Of a DNA stretch of 64,000 nt, positions 32,744-39,787 are shown in pieces. Position 1 is the stretch's first letter; every line of letters begins with the position of its first letter. The translations under genes and the position numbers were made by a program. The DNA comes from a virus: the IMG/VR virus record IMGVR_UViG_3300046724_000152, positions 1 to 64,000 of that record; one strand, 5' to 3'. The notes under the pieces are model-generated. The model saw nothing but the letters and a program-made list of their open reading frames with translations, made no database searches and was not told the origin of the DNA.

Positions 32744-33166
32744 TTATTTACGCCCCATCGGACGAACACCCAAGGTTAAATGATACTGGGCTCGTTTCTT
32801 GCCTCTTGGCTTGTTGCGTTTATCCCTCGATGGATCGTTCTTTCTGGAGGGCTGCATTTTATCCAGGAGATATTCCCCAGGCATGAAAGTTCCGCCACGG
32901 TCGAAGGCAACAACCTCGGATCGAAGCGGCTTGGACGTTAGATAACGCTCCCAATGATTGTTGTAGCGTAAATAGGTCCGCCCGAGATGAACCCTGGCTT
33001 CGGTTGCTCCCAGCATTCGTCTACAGGCTACCGCAGCAGCACACTCTGACGGGCTCTTGATCTTGGATTTCTTGATATCGCCAGTCGTTATCACGATCAT
33101 AATCGACTTGCTGCCGTCTTTAACCGGCAAGCCCTCGATCTTCATATCTTTGTTAGGATGTCTCAT
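32744..33166 (-). CDS. Conserved small basic phage protein
   Basis: A 140-residue protein, Lys/Arg-rich at the C-terminus (RKNDPSRDKRNKPRGKKRAQ). The middle part AAAVACRRMLGATEARVHLG then RYNNHWERYLT suggests a small alpha/beta domain. No named family. Possibly nucleic-acid-binding. Confidence 0.6.
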   Translation of the reverse strand: MRHPNKDMKIEGLPVKDGSKSIMIVITTGDIKKSKIKSPSECAAAVACRRMLGATEARVHLGRTYLRYNNHWERYLTSKPLRSEVVAFDRGGTFMPGEYLLDKMQPSRKNDPSRDKRNKPRGKKRAQYHLTLGVRPMGRK

Positions 33167-33197
33167 GTTTTCTCCATGGTTACGCTCCGCCCTTATC

Positions 33198-33223
33198 GCC
33201 CCTGGGGTTATTTCCCCAGGGGC
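33198..33223 (-). terminator. Hairpin upstream of the basic protein gene
   Basis: GCCCCTGGGG (33198-33207) and CCCCAGGGGC (33214-33223) make a perfect 10-bp stem with loop TTATTT. It lies downstream of the AAA+ gene in leftward transcription. No long T-run follows. Confidence 0.6.
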
Positions 33224-33265
33224 TTAAGGGGAATGGACGGTGACAAGCCATCCACTCCACGGAGA

Positions 33266-34768
33266 CTAGTTGACGGTGTTGTTGATCTCGTTGACGGTTT
33301 CCTTGATATCGAGGGTGCGATCATTCACAATATCGACCATGGCATAAACGCTATTGACCTTCTCGGCCAAAACGCTGCCGCCCCTTTGACCAACAACCTC
33401 TTGCAGACTGGTCGCCAGCCGTTCAGCGGCAGTCGTTTTCTTGTTGTCCCGATTGAGCAGATTCAGATGATTCTTCATCGTCTTGGCTGCTATCACGAGA
33501 TCGATTTCCAGCAAGGTCTTGTCGCCACGGCTGACCATACCAAGCTTGGCCCGTTCCACACATTCACGAATGGAAGCTGGGATTTGACCGGCAAGCTCCT
33601 GGCCAGCCCTGGTTACCGATTGCATGTCGGTCAGCAGATAACCGGCATAATATCGGATCAGACGCTCAGCAGTTTCGGCGCTTGGAGCCCGCAGCGAAAT
33701 CACGGCATCGAGACGGCCAGGACGGAGGATCACTTGATCGAGCTTCTCCGCAAAGTTGGTCGTCAAGATCGTCATGATCTCGGCTCGCTTGGACAAAACG
33801 CCATCGATGGTATTGATCAGATCGTTGGCGCTTTCATCACGGTTCTCGGCAATCCGGTCGATATCCTCGGCAAACACTACTGCCGGGGAATAACGATTGG
33901 CGAACTCCAGAGCGGCTCGAAGGCCCTGGACCTTATCCAGCAACACAAAGGTCCAGCCGTTCTGGGCGCAGACCGCTGCGGTCATCCTTGAAGTCAACGA
34001 CTTGCCGGTTCCGTAGGGGCCTTCCAGTAAAATCCCGCGCTTCAGCGGAATCTTGTGAGCCCTGCATTCGTCGGTCTTTCTGATCGGGGTCAGGATCGAA
34101 GTCTCGATCTGCTCCATGATATCGGCATCGAGCAACACCGAGTCGGTGGTGGTGTCGGAGGCATCAAAGAATCCCGGAGGGTTATCCAGGTCCAGGTTGC
34201 CTTCCATATCGACGCCAAGCCGGATCGACTTGCCGCGATAGATCGACTCATCCTTCACAATGCGACGGGCTTCGGTCACAAGCTCAAGGATGACGTGGCG
34301 ATCCTTTTTCTTGATCACACCATGAACCAGGAAGCGGATCTTGCCTTTCTCCGAATAGAACATGGTGTTGATCGGGCTTTCGATACCCGGCAGAGCAAAC
34401 GATCCAAGCGGACACTGGATCACGTCGTCGTCCCGAATGCCGGTCTTGACCGAGACCATCTGCGGCGGCTTTGGACCAAACATGGTCATCACCGATTGGG
34501 GCGAGGCCCAGCCATAGAGCTTGGTCATGGCCTTGACGAAAGCCACGGCAGCATCGTGGGGATAACCCTCGATAAACTCCCTGACCTGGAAGTCCTGGTC
34601 TTCGTCTCGAACCAGACGAGTCAGGGCTTCGATGGCCTTGCGTGGCGGCATCTTGCCGGGATCGCCAGGAAGCGTAATGGCGCGGCCCTCATACTTGATC
34701 TCGGGATTGAGGGAGTCCCAGTTCAGCTTCTTGCTGGCAATCGCCACGTTAATGTCTTCTGTAGGCAT
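33266..34768 (-). CDS. AAA+ ATPase (FtsH/p97-like clade)
   Basis: A 500-residue protein starting at ATG 34768 (GGAGAAACAT upstream). Walker A is LLEGPYGTGKSLTSRM, Walker B is AVVFAEDIDRIAENRD, and sensor/arginine-finger elements read TILTTNFAEKLDQVI and RPGRLDAVISLR. These are features of the classical AAA clade (hexameric unfoldases and remodellers). The N-terminal 230 residues are unrecognised and may select the substrate. It could remodel replication or host protein complexes. There is no protease domain. Confidence 0.88.
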   Translation of the reverse strand: MPTEDINVAIASKKLNWDSLNPEIKYEGRAITLPGDPGKMPPRKAIEALTRLVRDEDQDFQVREFIEGYPHDAAVAFVKAMTKLYGWASPQSVMTMFGPKPPQMVSVKTGIRDDDVIQCPLGSFALPGIESPINTMFYSEKGKIRFLVHGVIKKKDRHVILELVTEARRIVKDESIYRGKSIRLGVDMEGNLDLDNPPGFFDASDTTTDSVLLDADIMEQIETSILTPIRKTDECRAHKIPLKRGILLEGPYGTGKSLTSRMTAAVCAQNGWTFVLLDKVQGLRAALEFANRYSPAVVFAEDIDRIAENRDESANDLINTIDGVLSKRAEIMTILTTNFAEKLDQVILRPGRLDAVISLRAPSAETAERLIRYYAGYLLTDMQSVTRAGQELAGQIPASIRECVERAKLGMVSRGDKTLLEIDLVIAAKTMKNHLNLLNRDNKKTTAAERLATSLQEVVGQRGGSVLAEKVNSVYAMVDIVNDRTLDIKETVNEINNTVN

Positions 34769-34867
34769 ATGTTTCTCCGTGTTAGCGGATAGATTTCCGC
34801 TCCATTGCCCCACTGGAGTTAACCAATGGGGCAACAGGCCGAAAACCTAGGTACAGGGGACCAGAAC

Positions 34868-35401
34868 CTAGTTCAGCGAACTCGATGACGGCGGAGCCGT
34901 CTTGCGCCGCTCGATAAAGGCTTCGAGAACCTCTTTGCCCATGACGCTGGCAACTCGGCCAGCCTCGGCAATTCCAGGCATGATGAAGTCATCGGCCTGT
35001 TTGCCGGTCAGCTTCTCGAAGGCTTCCATCGCCTCCCAGTAGGTGATGGCACTCATGGCCGAGTCGGACGACTCGTTCTTGTGGTTATAATCCGGCGTGA
35101 TCTTGTTGGTGAGCAACGCCGAAAACAACAAGGTGTCGGCTGTAATGCCAAGGCAGGGATCGAAATCCTCGATGTTCTGCGTCTTGGTGGCCTTGGGATT
35201 GTATTTCTTCTGGTCGGCCACGCACATCGCTATGGTCTTCATGATGCCAGCTACATAGGCCGACAGCACATAGATGGTATCCGGCATGCTGCCACCTAAA
35301 TTCTTGGCTGCAATCGTCAGTTTCTGGGCGGTTCGCTCGCCGTGACCATAAGCATCGCCGCCGAGATCTTCCAGTTTCTTGTCGGCTCTACGAAATTCCA
35401 T
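34868..35401 (-). CDS. Helical protein before the AAA+ gene
   Basis: A 177-residue helical protein: KLTIAAKNLGGSMPDTIYVL, IMKTIAMCVADQKKY and ADDFIMPGIAEAGRVASVMG. Directly upstream in transcription of the AAA+ ATPase, so it may be its partner or substrate. Not recognised. Confidence 0.6.
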   Translation of the reverse strand: MEFRRADKKLEDLGGDAYGHGERTAQKLTIAAKNLGGSMPDTIYVLSAYVAGIMKTIAMCVADQKKYNPKATKTQNIEDFDPCLGITADTLLFSALLTNKITPDYNHKNESSDSAMSAITYWEAMEAFEKLTGKQADDFIMPGIAEAGRVASVMGKEVLEAFIERRKTAPPSSSSLN

Positions 35402-35436
35402 TTGTCAGTCTCCGTGTTGGTGGGGTCGTTTAGTTT

Positions 35437-35479
35437 CTCTTCTCTTCCTCCCTCGAAGAGGGAGGGAGGAAGAGAAGAG
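35437..35479 (-). terminator. Leader hairpin with duplicated tetramer, member 1
   Basis: Arms CTCTTCTCTTCCTCCCTC (35437-35454) and GAGGGAGGAAGAGAAGAG (35462-35479) pair perfectly over 18 bp. The right side carries an extra GAGG before this arm. It lies upstream of the leader GGAGACTGAC of the gene at 35401. It is one of a family of similar hairpins in the leftward region. Confidence 0.7.
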
Positions 35480-35493
35480 GTTTTGCGGTGTTG

Positions 35494-35748
35494 TTATTCG
35501 TCGTTCTTTGCCATGACGGCAAAGGCCTTTCGCGAGGTATGGCTGGCAACGTAACGGTCGATATCCTCTCTTGAGAGTTGCTGGGTGCCTCTGATCTTGG
35601 CCATGAATAAGCCGATTCCGGCTCCCATCCTGAAGGCCAGCTCCATCAGGGCCATAGGCTTGAACATGGTGAATAGCTCTGGATGCTGAACAAACGGACT
35701 GGTTTCCCAGGCCCTGTCGACTTGATTAGCAAAATCTTCCATATCCAT
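35494..35748 (-). CDS. Small protein, unknown
   Basis: An 84-residue protein from ATG 35748 (GGAGACTGAC before it): MDMEDFANQVDRAWETSPFV then MALMELAFRMGAGIGLFM and ASHTSRKAFAVMAKNDE. A hydrophobic stretch near residues 30-48 could be a membrane or amphipathic helix. No family recognised. Confidence 0.6.
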   Translation of the reverse strand: MDMEDFANQVDRAWETSPFVQHPELFTMFKPMALMELAFRMGAGIGLFMAKIRGTQQLSREDIDRYVASHTSRKAFAVMAKNDE

Positions 35749-35770
35749 GTCAGTCTCCGCGCGTTGAAAC

Positions 35771-35800
35771 GAAAAAGGCGGGAGCATTGCTGCCCCCGCC
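35771..35800 (-). terminator. Intrinsic terminator (leftward)
   Basis: GGCGGG (35777-35782) pairs with CCCGCC (35795-35800), with GCA/TGC extending around loop TTGC. In the leftward RNA it is followed by CCUUUUUC. It closes the message of the gene at 35808. Confidence 0.65.
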
Positions 35801-35807
35801 CTGTAGC

Positions 35808-36158
35808 TTAGTTGACCTTGGTCAGACTCTCGGTCTGCGCCAGATGGAACAACGCCATGCCCTTCGGGGTCCGCAGCGCCTTCTGACCCTTCATGACCCG
35901 GCGGCCAGCCTCGATCCACTTATCGTAGGTCCGGATGGTCTCATGAGCCACGCAGTTCTCGTAGCCAGCCTCCTGGAAGAGCTTAACCGCGACATCGGCA
36001 TTGACCAGAGCATTGGCCGCCTTTTGCTCATCGGTGAGCTTCTGGCGGGGTTGGCTCTTGGCTTTGCCTTTGCCACGGCCCTTACGAACCGGCTGAGCTG
36101 CTGAAGCGGCAACTGCACTGGCAACCAACTGAGCAAGCTGTTCGGCAGAGAAGTTCAT
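35808..36158 (-). CDS. ArdC-N-like small protein, copy 1
   Basis: A 116-residue protein; GGAGACTACA precedes the ATG at 36158, so I chose that over the upstream Met. The segment TYDKWIEAGRRVMKGQKALR then MALFHLAQTE matches the last part of the ArdC N-terminal module (W-x-x-x-GR-x-V-x-KG-x-K-x...LF-x-x-x-Q), which binds single-stranded DNA in antirestriction proteins. The N-terminus is Ala-rich then basic (RKGRGKGKAKSQ). It has a paralogue at 39392. No protease domain. Confidence 0.6.
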   Translation of the reverse strand: MNFSAEQLAQLVASAVAASAAQPVRKGRGKGKAKSQPRQKLTDEQKAANALVNADVAVKLFQEAGYENCVAHETIRTYDKWIEAGRRVMKGQKALRTPKGMALFHLAQTESLTKVN

Positions 36159-36195
36159 TGTAGTCTCCATGGTTGGTGGTGGGGTGGTTTGTGGT

Positions 36196-36238
36196 GTGTC
36201 TCTCTCTTCTTACGAAAGTAAGAAGAAGAGAGAGACAC
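36196..36238 (-). terminator. Leader hairpin with duplicated triplet, member 2
   Basis: Arms GTGTCTCTCTCTTCTTAC (36196-36213) and GTAAGAAGAAGAGAGAGACAC-type right arm (36218-36238) pair around GAAA, with one extra AAG on the right. It lies upstream of the leader of the gene at 36158. Confidence 0.7.
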
Positions 36239-36247
36239 AAGAGAAGG

Positions 36248-36502
36248 TTAACGGGACTGCGGATGGTCTGGGCCATAAGTAGCGGCACAGCTTTTCTTGG
36301 TTATCTCGTCAATTTTCTTTTTGACGATTTTTACATAAGCTTCGACGCCGTATTTCTTTATTCGGTTTCTAACTCCACTTAATTGCAGGGGATACGGTGC
36401 ATCTTGCAGAAGCTTCTTAAGTTCCGGTGGCAGCCTGTCGTAATAATTCCAGGACAGGGGTTTTTTGGCTCTGGCTTTGATTTTGCCATTCTGGTTTTTC
36501 AC
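36248..36502 (-). CDS. Small basic helical protein
   Basis: An 84-residue protein with a GTG start at 36502, overlapping the TGA of the upstream gene. YYDRLPPELKKLLQDAPYPL then VRNRIKKYGVEAYVKIVKKK suggests a basic helical protein that could bind nucleic acid. Not recognised. Confidence 0.6.
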   Translation of the reverse strand: MKNQNGKIKARAKKPLSWNYYDRLPPELKKLLQDAPYPLQLSGVRNRIKKYGVEAYVKIVKKKIDEITKKSCAATYGPDHPQSR

Positions 36503-36675
36503 CCAGCGGCCTCCTTCTCAAGATTAACCTCGATGATTTCCATGCCACTGGAAACCAGGGTTAATTCATAGGCTCGCTTGCTGGTGGGACGGCACTGAAT
36601 GGCCGCTTCGCATTCGGCAATAGTTTCCATCATGGACTCTATGATTTCATCGTGAGTCATTCTGGATTTTGTCAT
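36499..36675 (-). CDS. Small acidic protein (unlisted reading frame)
   Basis: A 58-residue gene found by direct reading: MTKSRMTHDEIIESMMETIA, then ECEAAIQCRPTSKRAYELTL and EIIEVNLEKEAAG. Upstream GGAGAACGAC supports the ATG at 36675. Helical and acidic. Its stop overlaps the GTG of the next gene. Confidence 0.62.
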   Translation of the reverse strand: MTKSRMTHDEIIESMMETIAECEAAIQCRPTSKRAYELTLVSSGMEIIEVNLEKEAAG

Positions 36676-36699
36676 GTCGTTCTCCGTGGTGGCAGCGAT

Positions 36700-36722
36700 G
36701 AGAGGGGCTTTCGAAGCCTCTC
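36700..36722 (-). terminator. Leader hairpin, member 3
   Basis: GAGAGGGGCTT (36700-36710) and AAGCCTCTC (36714-36722) pair around TCG, with two extra G in the left arm. It sits upstream of the gene at 36675 and downstream of the gene at 36756. Confidence 0.55.
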
Positions 36723-36755
36723 AAGCGAAGCAAGAGGCAGAGAAGGGAGAGAAGA

Positions 36756-36953
36756 TTAGATGCGTGGGACTCCGCCGGTCGTGTTCTTCAAAGTGTTCTG
36801 GGCAGCGGTGATAACCTCGATTATTCCGCTGATTTCCGATGCATCGATCTTGGTTGGGTCCAAGGCATCGACCATGGTCTCCATGACTGCGCTTAATTCC
36901 TTGACGACCCTGATCAGCTCCAGGATCTCGCCTTGCAGCTTGTAGGTTTCCAT
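36756..36953 (-). CDS. Small helical protein
   Basis: A 65-residue protein: METYKLQGEILELIRVVKEL then TKIDASEISGIIEVITAAQN. Two amphipathic helices are likely. It overlaps the stop of the gene at 36953. Unknown. Confidence 0.55.
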   Translation of the reverse strand: METYKLQGEILELIRVVKELSAVMETMVDALDPTKIDASEISGIIEVITAAQNTLKNTTGGVPRI

Positions 36954-37144
36954 TATTTCTCCTCTCGGTTCCGGTAAATCAGCGCCAGTCTGGCAGGAAT
37001 TACCTTGGTGCCGTTGCAGTTATCGCAGCAGCGATCCTCTGCTATCTTGGTTACCGGCCAAGGATTATTGCCAAATCCCAGGAATGTGTCAGAGCAAATT
37101 GAGCATACGAACAGCTTTCTTAGCTCGGGGCTTTTTGTATTCAT
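36953..37144 (-). CDS. Small zinc-finger-like protein
   Basis: A 63-residue protein from ATG 37144 (AGGACGACA before it). CSICSDTFLG and DRCCDNCNGT give two CxxC pairs, a likely zinc finger. It is followed by a basic segment (VIPARLALIYRNREEK). It overlaps the gene upstream by 56 nt. Confidence 0.6.
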   Translation of the reverse strand: MNTKSPELRKLFVCSICSDTFLGFGNNPWPVTKIAEDRCCDNCNGTKVIPARLALIYRNREEK

Positions 37145-37322
37145 AATTGTCGTCCTTTCGAAGCGTGTCCCAGGTTTCTCGTTTGATCCTGACGCCACGC
37201 TCAGCGCCAGGAGTCTTGATGCGAACCCATTTGTAACCGATCTGGGCTAGAACGGGCCGCCAGCCAGCACCGATCCTTGGTGCCTCGTCTTGGAAATAAA
37301 CGTGGAGTCGTTGGGTCTTCAT
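37089..37322 (-). CDS. Small basic protein
   Basis: A 77-residue protein: QDEAPRIGAGWRPVLAQIGY then KWVRIKTPGAERGVRIKRET and DDNYEYKKPRAKKA. The basic composition suggests DNA or RNA binding. Its N-terminus overlaps the DUF2493 stop and its C-terminus overlaps the zinc-finger gene. Confidence 0.55.
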   Translation of the reverse strand: MKTQRLHVYFQDEAPRIGAGWRPVLAQIGYKWVRIKTPGAERGVRIKRETWDTLRKDDNYEYKKPRAKKAVRMLNLL

Positions 37323-37666
37323 TTAAAAACCTTTCCTGGGATGTTTGCCTTCTTGAGCCTCCTGACCATATCGGCGGTGCCTGGACCGCCAGGAAAGGCG
37401 ACGTAGTAATCCGGCTTGCCTTCATCGATCATTCGCTGATTGCGAATGGGACCGGCCATTTTGCCCCAGTTGTCCCAGTCCGCTTCGAAGCTGGCGTGGT
37501 CTTTAAGGCCGCGCTGACGAGACCAGCAGCCGGACAAATAGTCAGCGCCGCCAGCGCCGCCTTCGATGATGCAAGTAATTGGAAAAATCTCGTGGATTTT
37601 ATCCAACTCCTGCCGCAGGAACTTGATGTCCGCAAACTTGCGGCCTCCGCAGACTAAAACTCTCAT
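37319..37666 (-). CDS. DUF2493 / SLOG-type (YspA-like) protein
   Basis: A 115-residue protein. MRVLVCGGRKFADIKFLRQE, IIEGGAGGADYLSGCW, AGPIRNQRMIDEGKPDYYVA and FPGGPGTADMVRRLKKA match DUF2493, a Rossmann-like SLOG domain that may bind nucleotides or ADP-ribose derivatives. SLOG domains function in nucleotide signalling and sometimes in phage defence, but a role here is only inference. It is the first gene of the leftward region next to the small terminase. Confidence 0.85.
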   Translation of the reverse strand: MRVLVCGGRKFADIKFLRQELDKIHEIFPITCIIEGGAGGADYLSGCWSRQRGLKDHASFEADWDNWGKMAGPIRNQRMIDEGKPDYYVAFPGGPGTADMVRRLKKANIPGKVFK

Positions 37667-37680
37667 GGTGGCTCCTTCCT

Positions 37681-37721
37681 TCTCTACTTCTGTCCTCGAA
37701 GAGGACGGACAGAAGTAGAGA
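37681..37721 (-). terminator. Leader hairpin with duplicated tetramer, member 4
   Basis: TCTCTACTTCTGTCCTC (37681-37697) pairs with the right arm 37701-37721 around GAA. The right arm contains GGAC twice (GAGGACGGACAGAAG), so one copy is bulged. It lies in the leader of the DUF2493 gene, in the gap facing the small terminase. Confidence 0.65.
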
Positions 37722-37756
37722 GTTTGCAGTGCATTTTCAGTGTGATAGAATGGGCT

Positions 37757-38317
37757 ATGGGACGAATGCTGAAGAATCCGCGCCAAGAGCGTTTCGTAAA
37801 GCTGTACCTGATGGAAATGGCCAACGGTGGCAGTGCCACGGCGGCCTATCGCAAGGTTTATACCAATGCCACGGGCTTCAATTGTGCTTCTGCTTCAGCA
37901 CATCAGTTGCTGAAGCTGCCGCACATCAAAAGCCGGATCATGGAAATGCGAATGGACATCAAGCGCAAGGCCGACATCACTTACGAGAAGATCCTGACTA
38001 ACTATGAGGAAGCTCTCAAGCTGGCCAAGGAAAAGGGCGATCCAGCCAATATTATTGCTGCGGCCAGAGAACAGGCCAAGCTCGTTGGCCTGATCATTGA
38101 TCGCAAGGAGGTTGGTGGTGCCGGTGATTTCGAGAACATGGAGAATATCTCGGAAATCCTCGAAGCGGTTGCCCAGCAGGTTGGTCCGGAGGCCGCTTTG
38201 GCTTTGTCCCAAGCCTTCAAACTGGTAAGCCCGACTGTGGTAACGGTAAAAGCCCCCGCTTCTGATGAAGCGGAGGCTCTATTCAAGGCCGAGACGCCAA
38301 CAGACTCGGTTAATTAG
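37757..38317 (+). CDS. terS: Small terminase subunit
   Basis: A 186-residue protein from ATG 37757. MLKNPRQERFVKLYLMEMAN, AASAHQLLKLPHIKSRI-type sequence (SASAHQLLKLPHIKSRIMEM) and ADITYEKILTNYEEALKLAK match the terminase small subunit fold (N-P-x-Q-x-x-F-V...T-A-A-Y...A-S-x-L-L-x-x-P-x-V/I). It recognises the packaging site. It is an isolated rightward gene about 14 kb from the large subunit. Confidence 0.85.
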   Translation: MGRMLKNPRQERFVKLYLMEMANGGSATAAYRKVYTNATGFNCASASAHQLLKLPHIKSRIMEMRMDIKRKADITYEKILTNYEEALKLAKEKGDPANIIAAAREQAKLVGLIIDRKEVGGAGDFENMENISEILEAVAQQVGPEAALALSQAFKLVSPTVVTVKAPASDEAEALFKAETPTDSVN

Positions 38318-38319
38318 AT

Positions 38320-38523
38320 TTACTCGTCCTCCTCTGGAAACGTCGCATCCCATTCCTCCGGACTAATGCCGGTTAGAATGAACTCACGCTGGCTTGGGGT
38401 TAAATGCGGAAAGGCATCCTGGATCATGGCTCCCCGGTTGTAATTGCCGATTTGCTCGGCGGTGATCGGCAAGTCCATTTCATGGGACTTGCCGGTGAGC
38501 GGTGATTTGCGTTTGACCTTCAT
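38320..38523 (-). CDS. Small conserved protein
   Basis: A 67-residue protein: VKRKSPLTGKSHEMDLPITA then QIGNYNRGAMIQDAFPHLTP and EEWDATFPEED. This pattern (S-x-x-T-G-x...N-R-G-A...AFP-x-L-x-x-x-x-RE-F) is common in phages. Unknown role. It converges with terS with 2 nt between them. Confidence 0.7.
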   Translation of the reverse strand: MKVKRKSPLTGKSHEMDLPITAEQIGNYNRGAMIQDAFPHLTPSQREFILTGISPEEWDATFPEEDE

Positions 38524-38527
38524 GTGA

Positions 38528-38620
38528 TTATCCCCAGAGGAAAGCCGCTATGAAGATCACAGCGGCTATATTGAAGGTGGTGGCGACGATGAACAGCATG
38601 TTGTCGTATTTCGATGGCAT
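38528..38620 (-). CDS. Single-span micro membrane protein
   Basis: A 30-residue frame found by reading: MPSKYDNMLFIVATTFNIAA then VIFIAAFLWG. One hydrophobic span. It starts 1 nt below the stop of the gene at 38621. A coding call is plausible but short. Confidence 0.45.
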   Translation of the reverse strand: MPSKYDNMLFIVATTFNIAAVIFIAAFLWG

Positions 38621-38872
38621 TTAATCCTCCCCGTCTTTGATTTTGGTACGTTCCAGCATGGCCCAAGCCATAGCGATAACTCCATCGACATGGGCCATTT
38701 GCTTATTGGATAAGATCATTGGATGGGTATCCGCAGCTATTGCCAGAGCCGTCAGCATAACCACGAGTTCATCGTAGGTTGGTTTCATGCTAGCCTCCTG
38801 TTTTGCTGGATACTTGCGATTGAACTCTCGAACAAACGCTTGGATTTCAGGACCGCTTGGTTTTAAGGCCAT
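38621..38872 (-). CDS. Small helical protein
   Basis: An 83-residue protein from ATG 38872 after GGAGAACAACG: EIQAFVREFNRKYPAKQEAS then TYDELVVMLTALAIAADTHP and VIAMAWAMLERTKIK. No family recognised. Confidence 0.6.
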   Translation of the reverse strand: MALKPSGPEIQAFVREFNRKYPAKQEASMKPTYDELVVMLTALAIAADTHPMILSNKQMAHVDGVIAMAWAMLERTKIKDGED

Positions 38873-38887
38873 CGTTGTTCTCCATTT

Positions 38888-38931
38888 GGTGGTGGTGGTG
38901 AGTTCGTAAGAACTCACTCACCAACACCACC
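38888..38931 (-). terminator. Leader hairpin with duplicated tetramer, member 5
   Basis: GGTGGTGGTGGTGAGTTC (38888-38905) pairs with GAACTCACTCACCAACACCACC-type right arm (38910-38931) around GTAA. The right arm has CTCA twice, so one copy is bulged. It is the leader of the gene at 38872. Confidence 0.6.
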
Positions 38932-38996
38932 AGTTTGTGGTGGATTGAGAGTTGTTTGAACTGGTGATTTGTGTTATCCCTCAATGGGATAGGCCT

Positions 38997-39065
38997 TCAG
39001 AAGTAGTAGGACAGCACCAGGATGAGGATGAACACCATCAGGGTGTAAGTGACGAAGTAGATCAT
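38997..39065 (-). CDS. Micro membrane peptide
   Basis: A 22-residue frame found by reading: MIYFVTYTLMVFILILVLSY YF. It is wholly hydrophobic, preceded by GGAGACCCGC, the usual Shine-Dalgarno of this region. Such tiny spans often occur as phage envelope peptides. Confidence 0.45.
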   Translation of the reverse strand: MIYFVTYTLMVFILILVLSYYF

Positions 39066-39092
39066 GCGGGTCTCCATTGGTTACCAAACGGC

Positions 39093-39122
39093 AAAAGGCC
39101 CCGGAGCAAAAGCTCCGAGGCC
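39093..39122 (-). terminator. Terminator-like hairpin (leftward)
   Basis: CGGAGC (39102-39107) and GCTCCG (39112-39117), extended by GGCC/GGCC with one mismatch. In leftward RNA it is followed by CUUUUG. It separates the genes at 39140 and 38997. Confidence 0.6.
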
Positions 39123-39139
39123 TACGGTTGACAGTCTGA

Positions 39140-39307
39140 TTAAGCCGCGAAGCGGCGATCCGCCCAGCGGTCAAGAGCAAGGAGGCCACTAGCCTCCTCA
39201 TCGTCCCAACAGTCTGGCTCAATGGCAGCCCGCCTTTGGGCCTTCAGATCGTTCAAGAAGGAGTAAACTTGGTCGGACAATAGTTCACCAATCTCAGCTT
39301 GTGTCAT
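39140..39307 (-). CDS. Small acidic protein (unlisted reading frame)
   Basis: A 55-residue gene found by direct reading: MTQAEIGELLSDQVYSFLND, then LKAQRRAAIEPDCWDDEEAS and LLALDRWADRRFAA. Helical. No family recognised. The frame is open from ATG 39307 to TAA 39140. Confidence 0.6.
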   Translation of the reverse strand: MTQAEIGELLSDQVYSFLNDLKAQRRAAIEPDCWDDEEASGLLALDRWADRRFAA

Positions 39308-39356
39308 GATCGCGTCTTTCTTAGTGAATGAAGATCGTCTGATGGATGGAGAAGAA

Positions 39357-39378
39357 GCGAGGAGCTTTCGCTCCCCGC
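39357..39378 (-). terminator. Hairpin after ArdC-like copy 2
   Basis: GGAGC (39361-39365) and GCTCC (39370-39374) around TTTC, extended by GCG/CGC with one mismatch. It lies directly downstream of the stop at 39392. Confidence 0.5.
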
Positions 39379-39391
39379 CATTTAGTTGCCC

Positions 39392-39787
39392 TTAGGCAAC
39401 AGCTTGGACAACGGGCTGTCCAGTAACGAGGCTGATGGGCTGATCTTTCTTAACCTGACCACTGTGAAACAGTGTGCCAACACCCTTAACGAAGATGCCA
39501 CGCTGTCCAGCTTGGACTCGCATACCCTTCGACAACCAGCCCTTGTAGGTAAGGCAATCAACCCGAGGAGTGACCAGAAAGCCCTGCTTTTTAAAGGCTT
39601 TCGCAACAGCAACGTCATTCTTAAGCTGACGATCACTGAAGCCACTGGTATTGCCCTTGGCAATGAACTTGGAAGCTGGCTTGTAGGTCGATACTGCCTT
39701 GTGAGTGGTCTGCTTCTTTGAGTTCAAAGCAGTAGCAACTGCGATTGCAATGGCAGTGGAAAGGGCTTGGATTTGGGCGTTTGTCAT
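39392..39787 (-). CDS. ArdC-N-like small protein, copy 2
   Basis: A 131-residue protein. CLTYKGWLSKGMRVQAGQRG then IFVKGVGTLFHSGQVKKDQP aligns with the copy at 35808 (TYDKWIEAGRRVMKGQKA ... LFHLAQ). The N-terminal 30 residues are Ala/Ile-rich (LSTAIAIAVATALNS) as in copy 1. The two are diverged paralogues. This module resembles ArdC-type ssDNA-binding antirestriction domains, but the metalloprotease part is absent. Confidence 0.6.
   Translation of the reverse strand: MTNAQIQALSTAIAIAVATALNSKKQTTHKAVSTYKPASKFIAKGNTSGFSDRQLKNDVAVAKAFKKQGFLVTPRVDCLTYKGWLSKGMRVQAGQRGIFVKGVGTLFHSGQVKKDQPISLVTGQPVVQAVA

Noticed and set aside
33158-33991. 277-codon plus-strand frame opposite the AAA+ gene
   Set aside because: It is antisense to a clearly conserved ATPase; composition follows the codon pattern of the opposite strand.
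34055-34792. 245-codon plus-strand frame
   Set aside because: Also antisense to the AAA+ ATPase and without SD or family features.
38974-39222. 82-codon frame on the minus strand
   Set aside because: It crosses a terminator-like hairpin and two better supported small genes (38997-39065 and 39140-39307).
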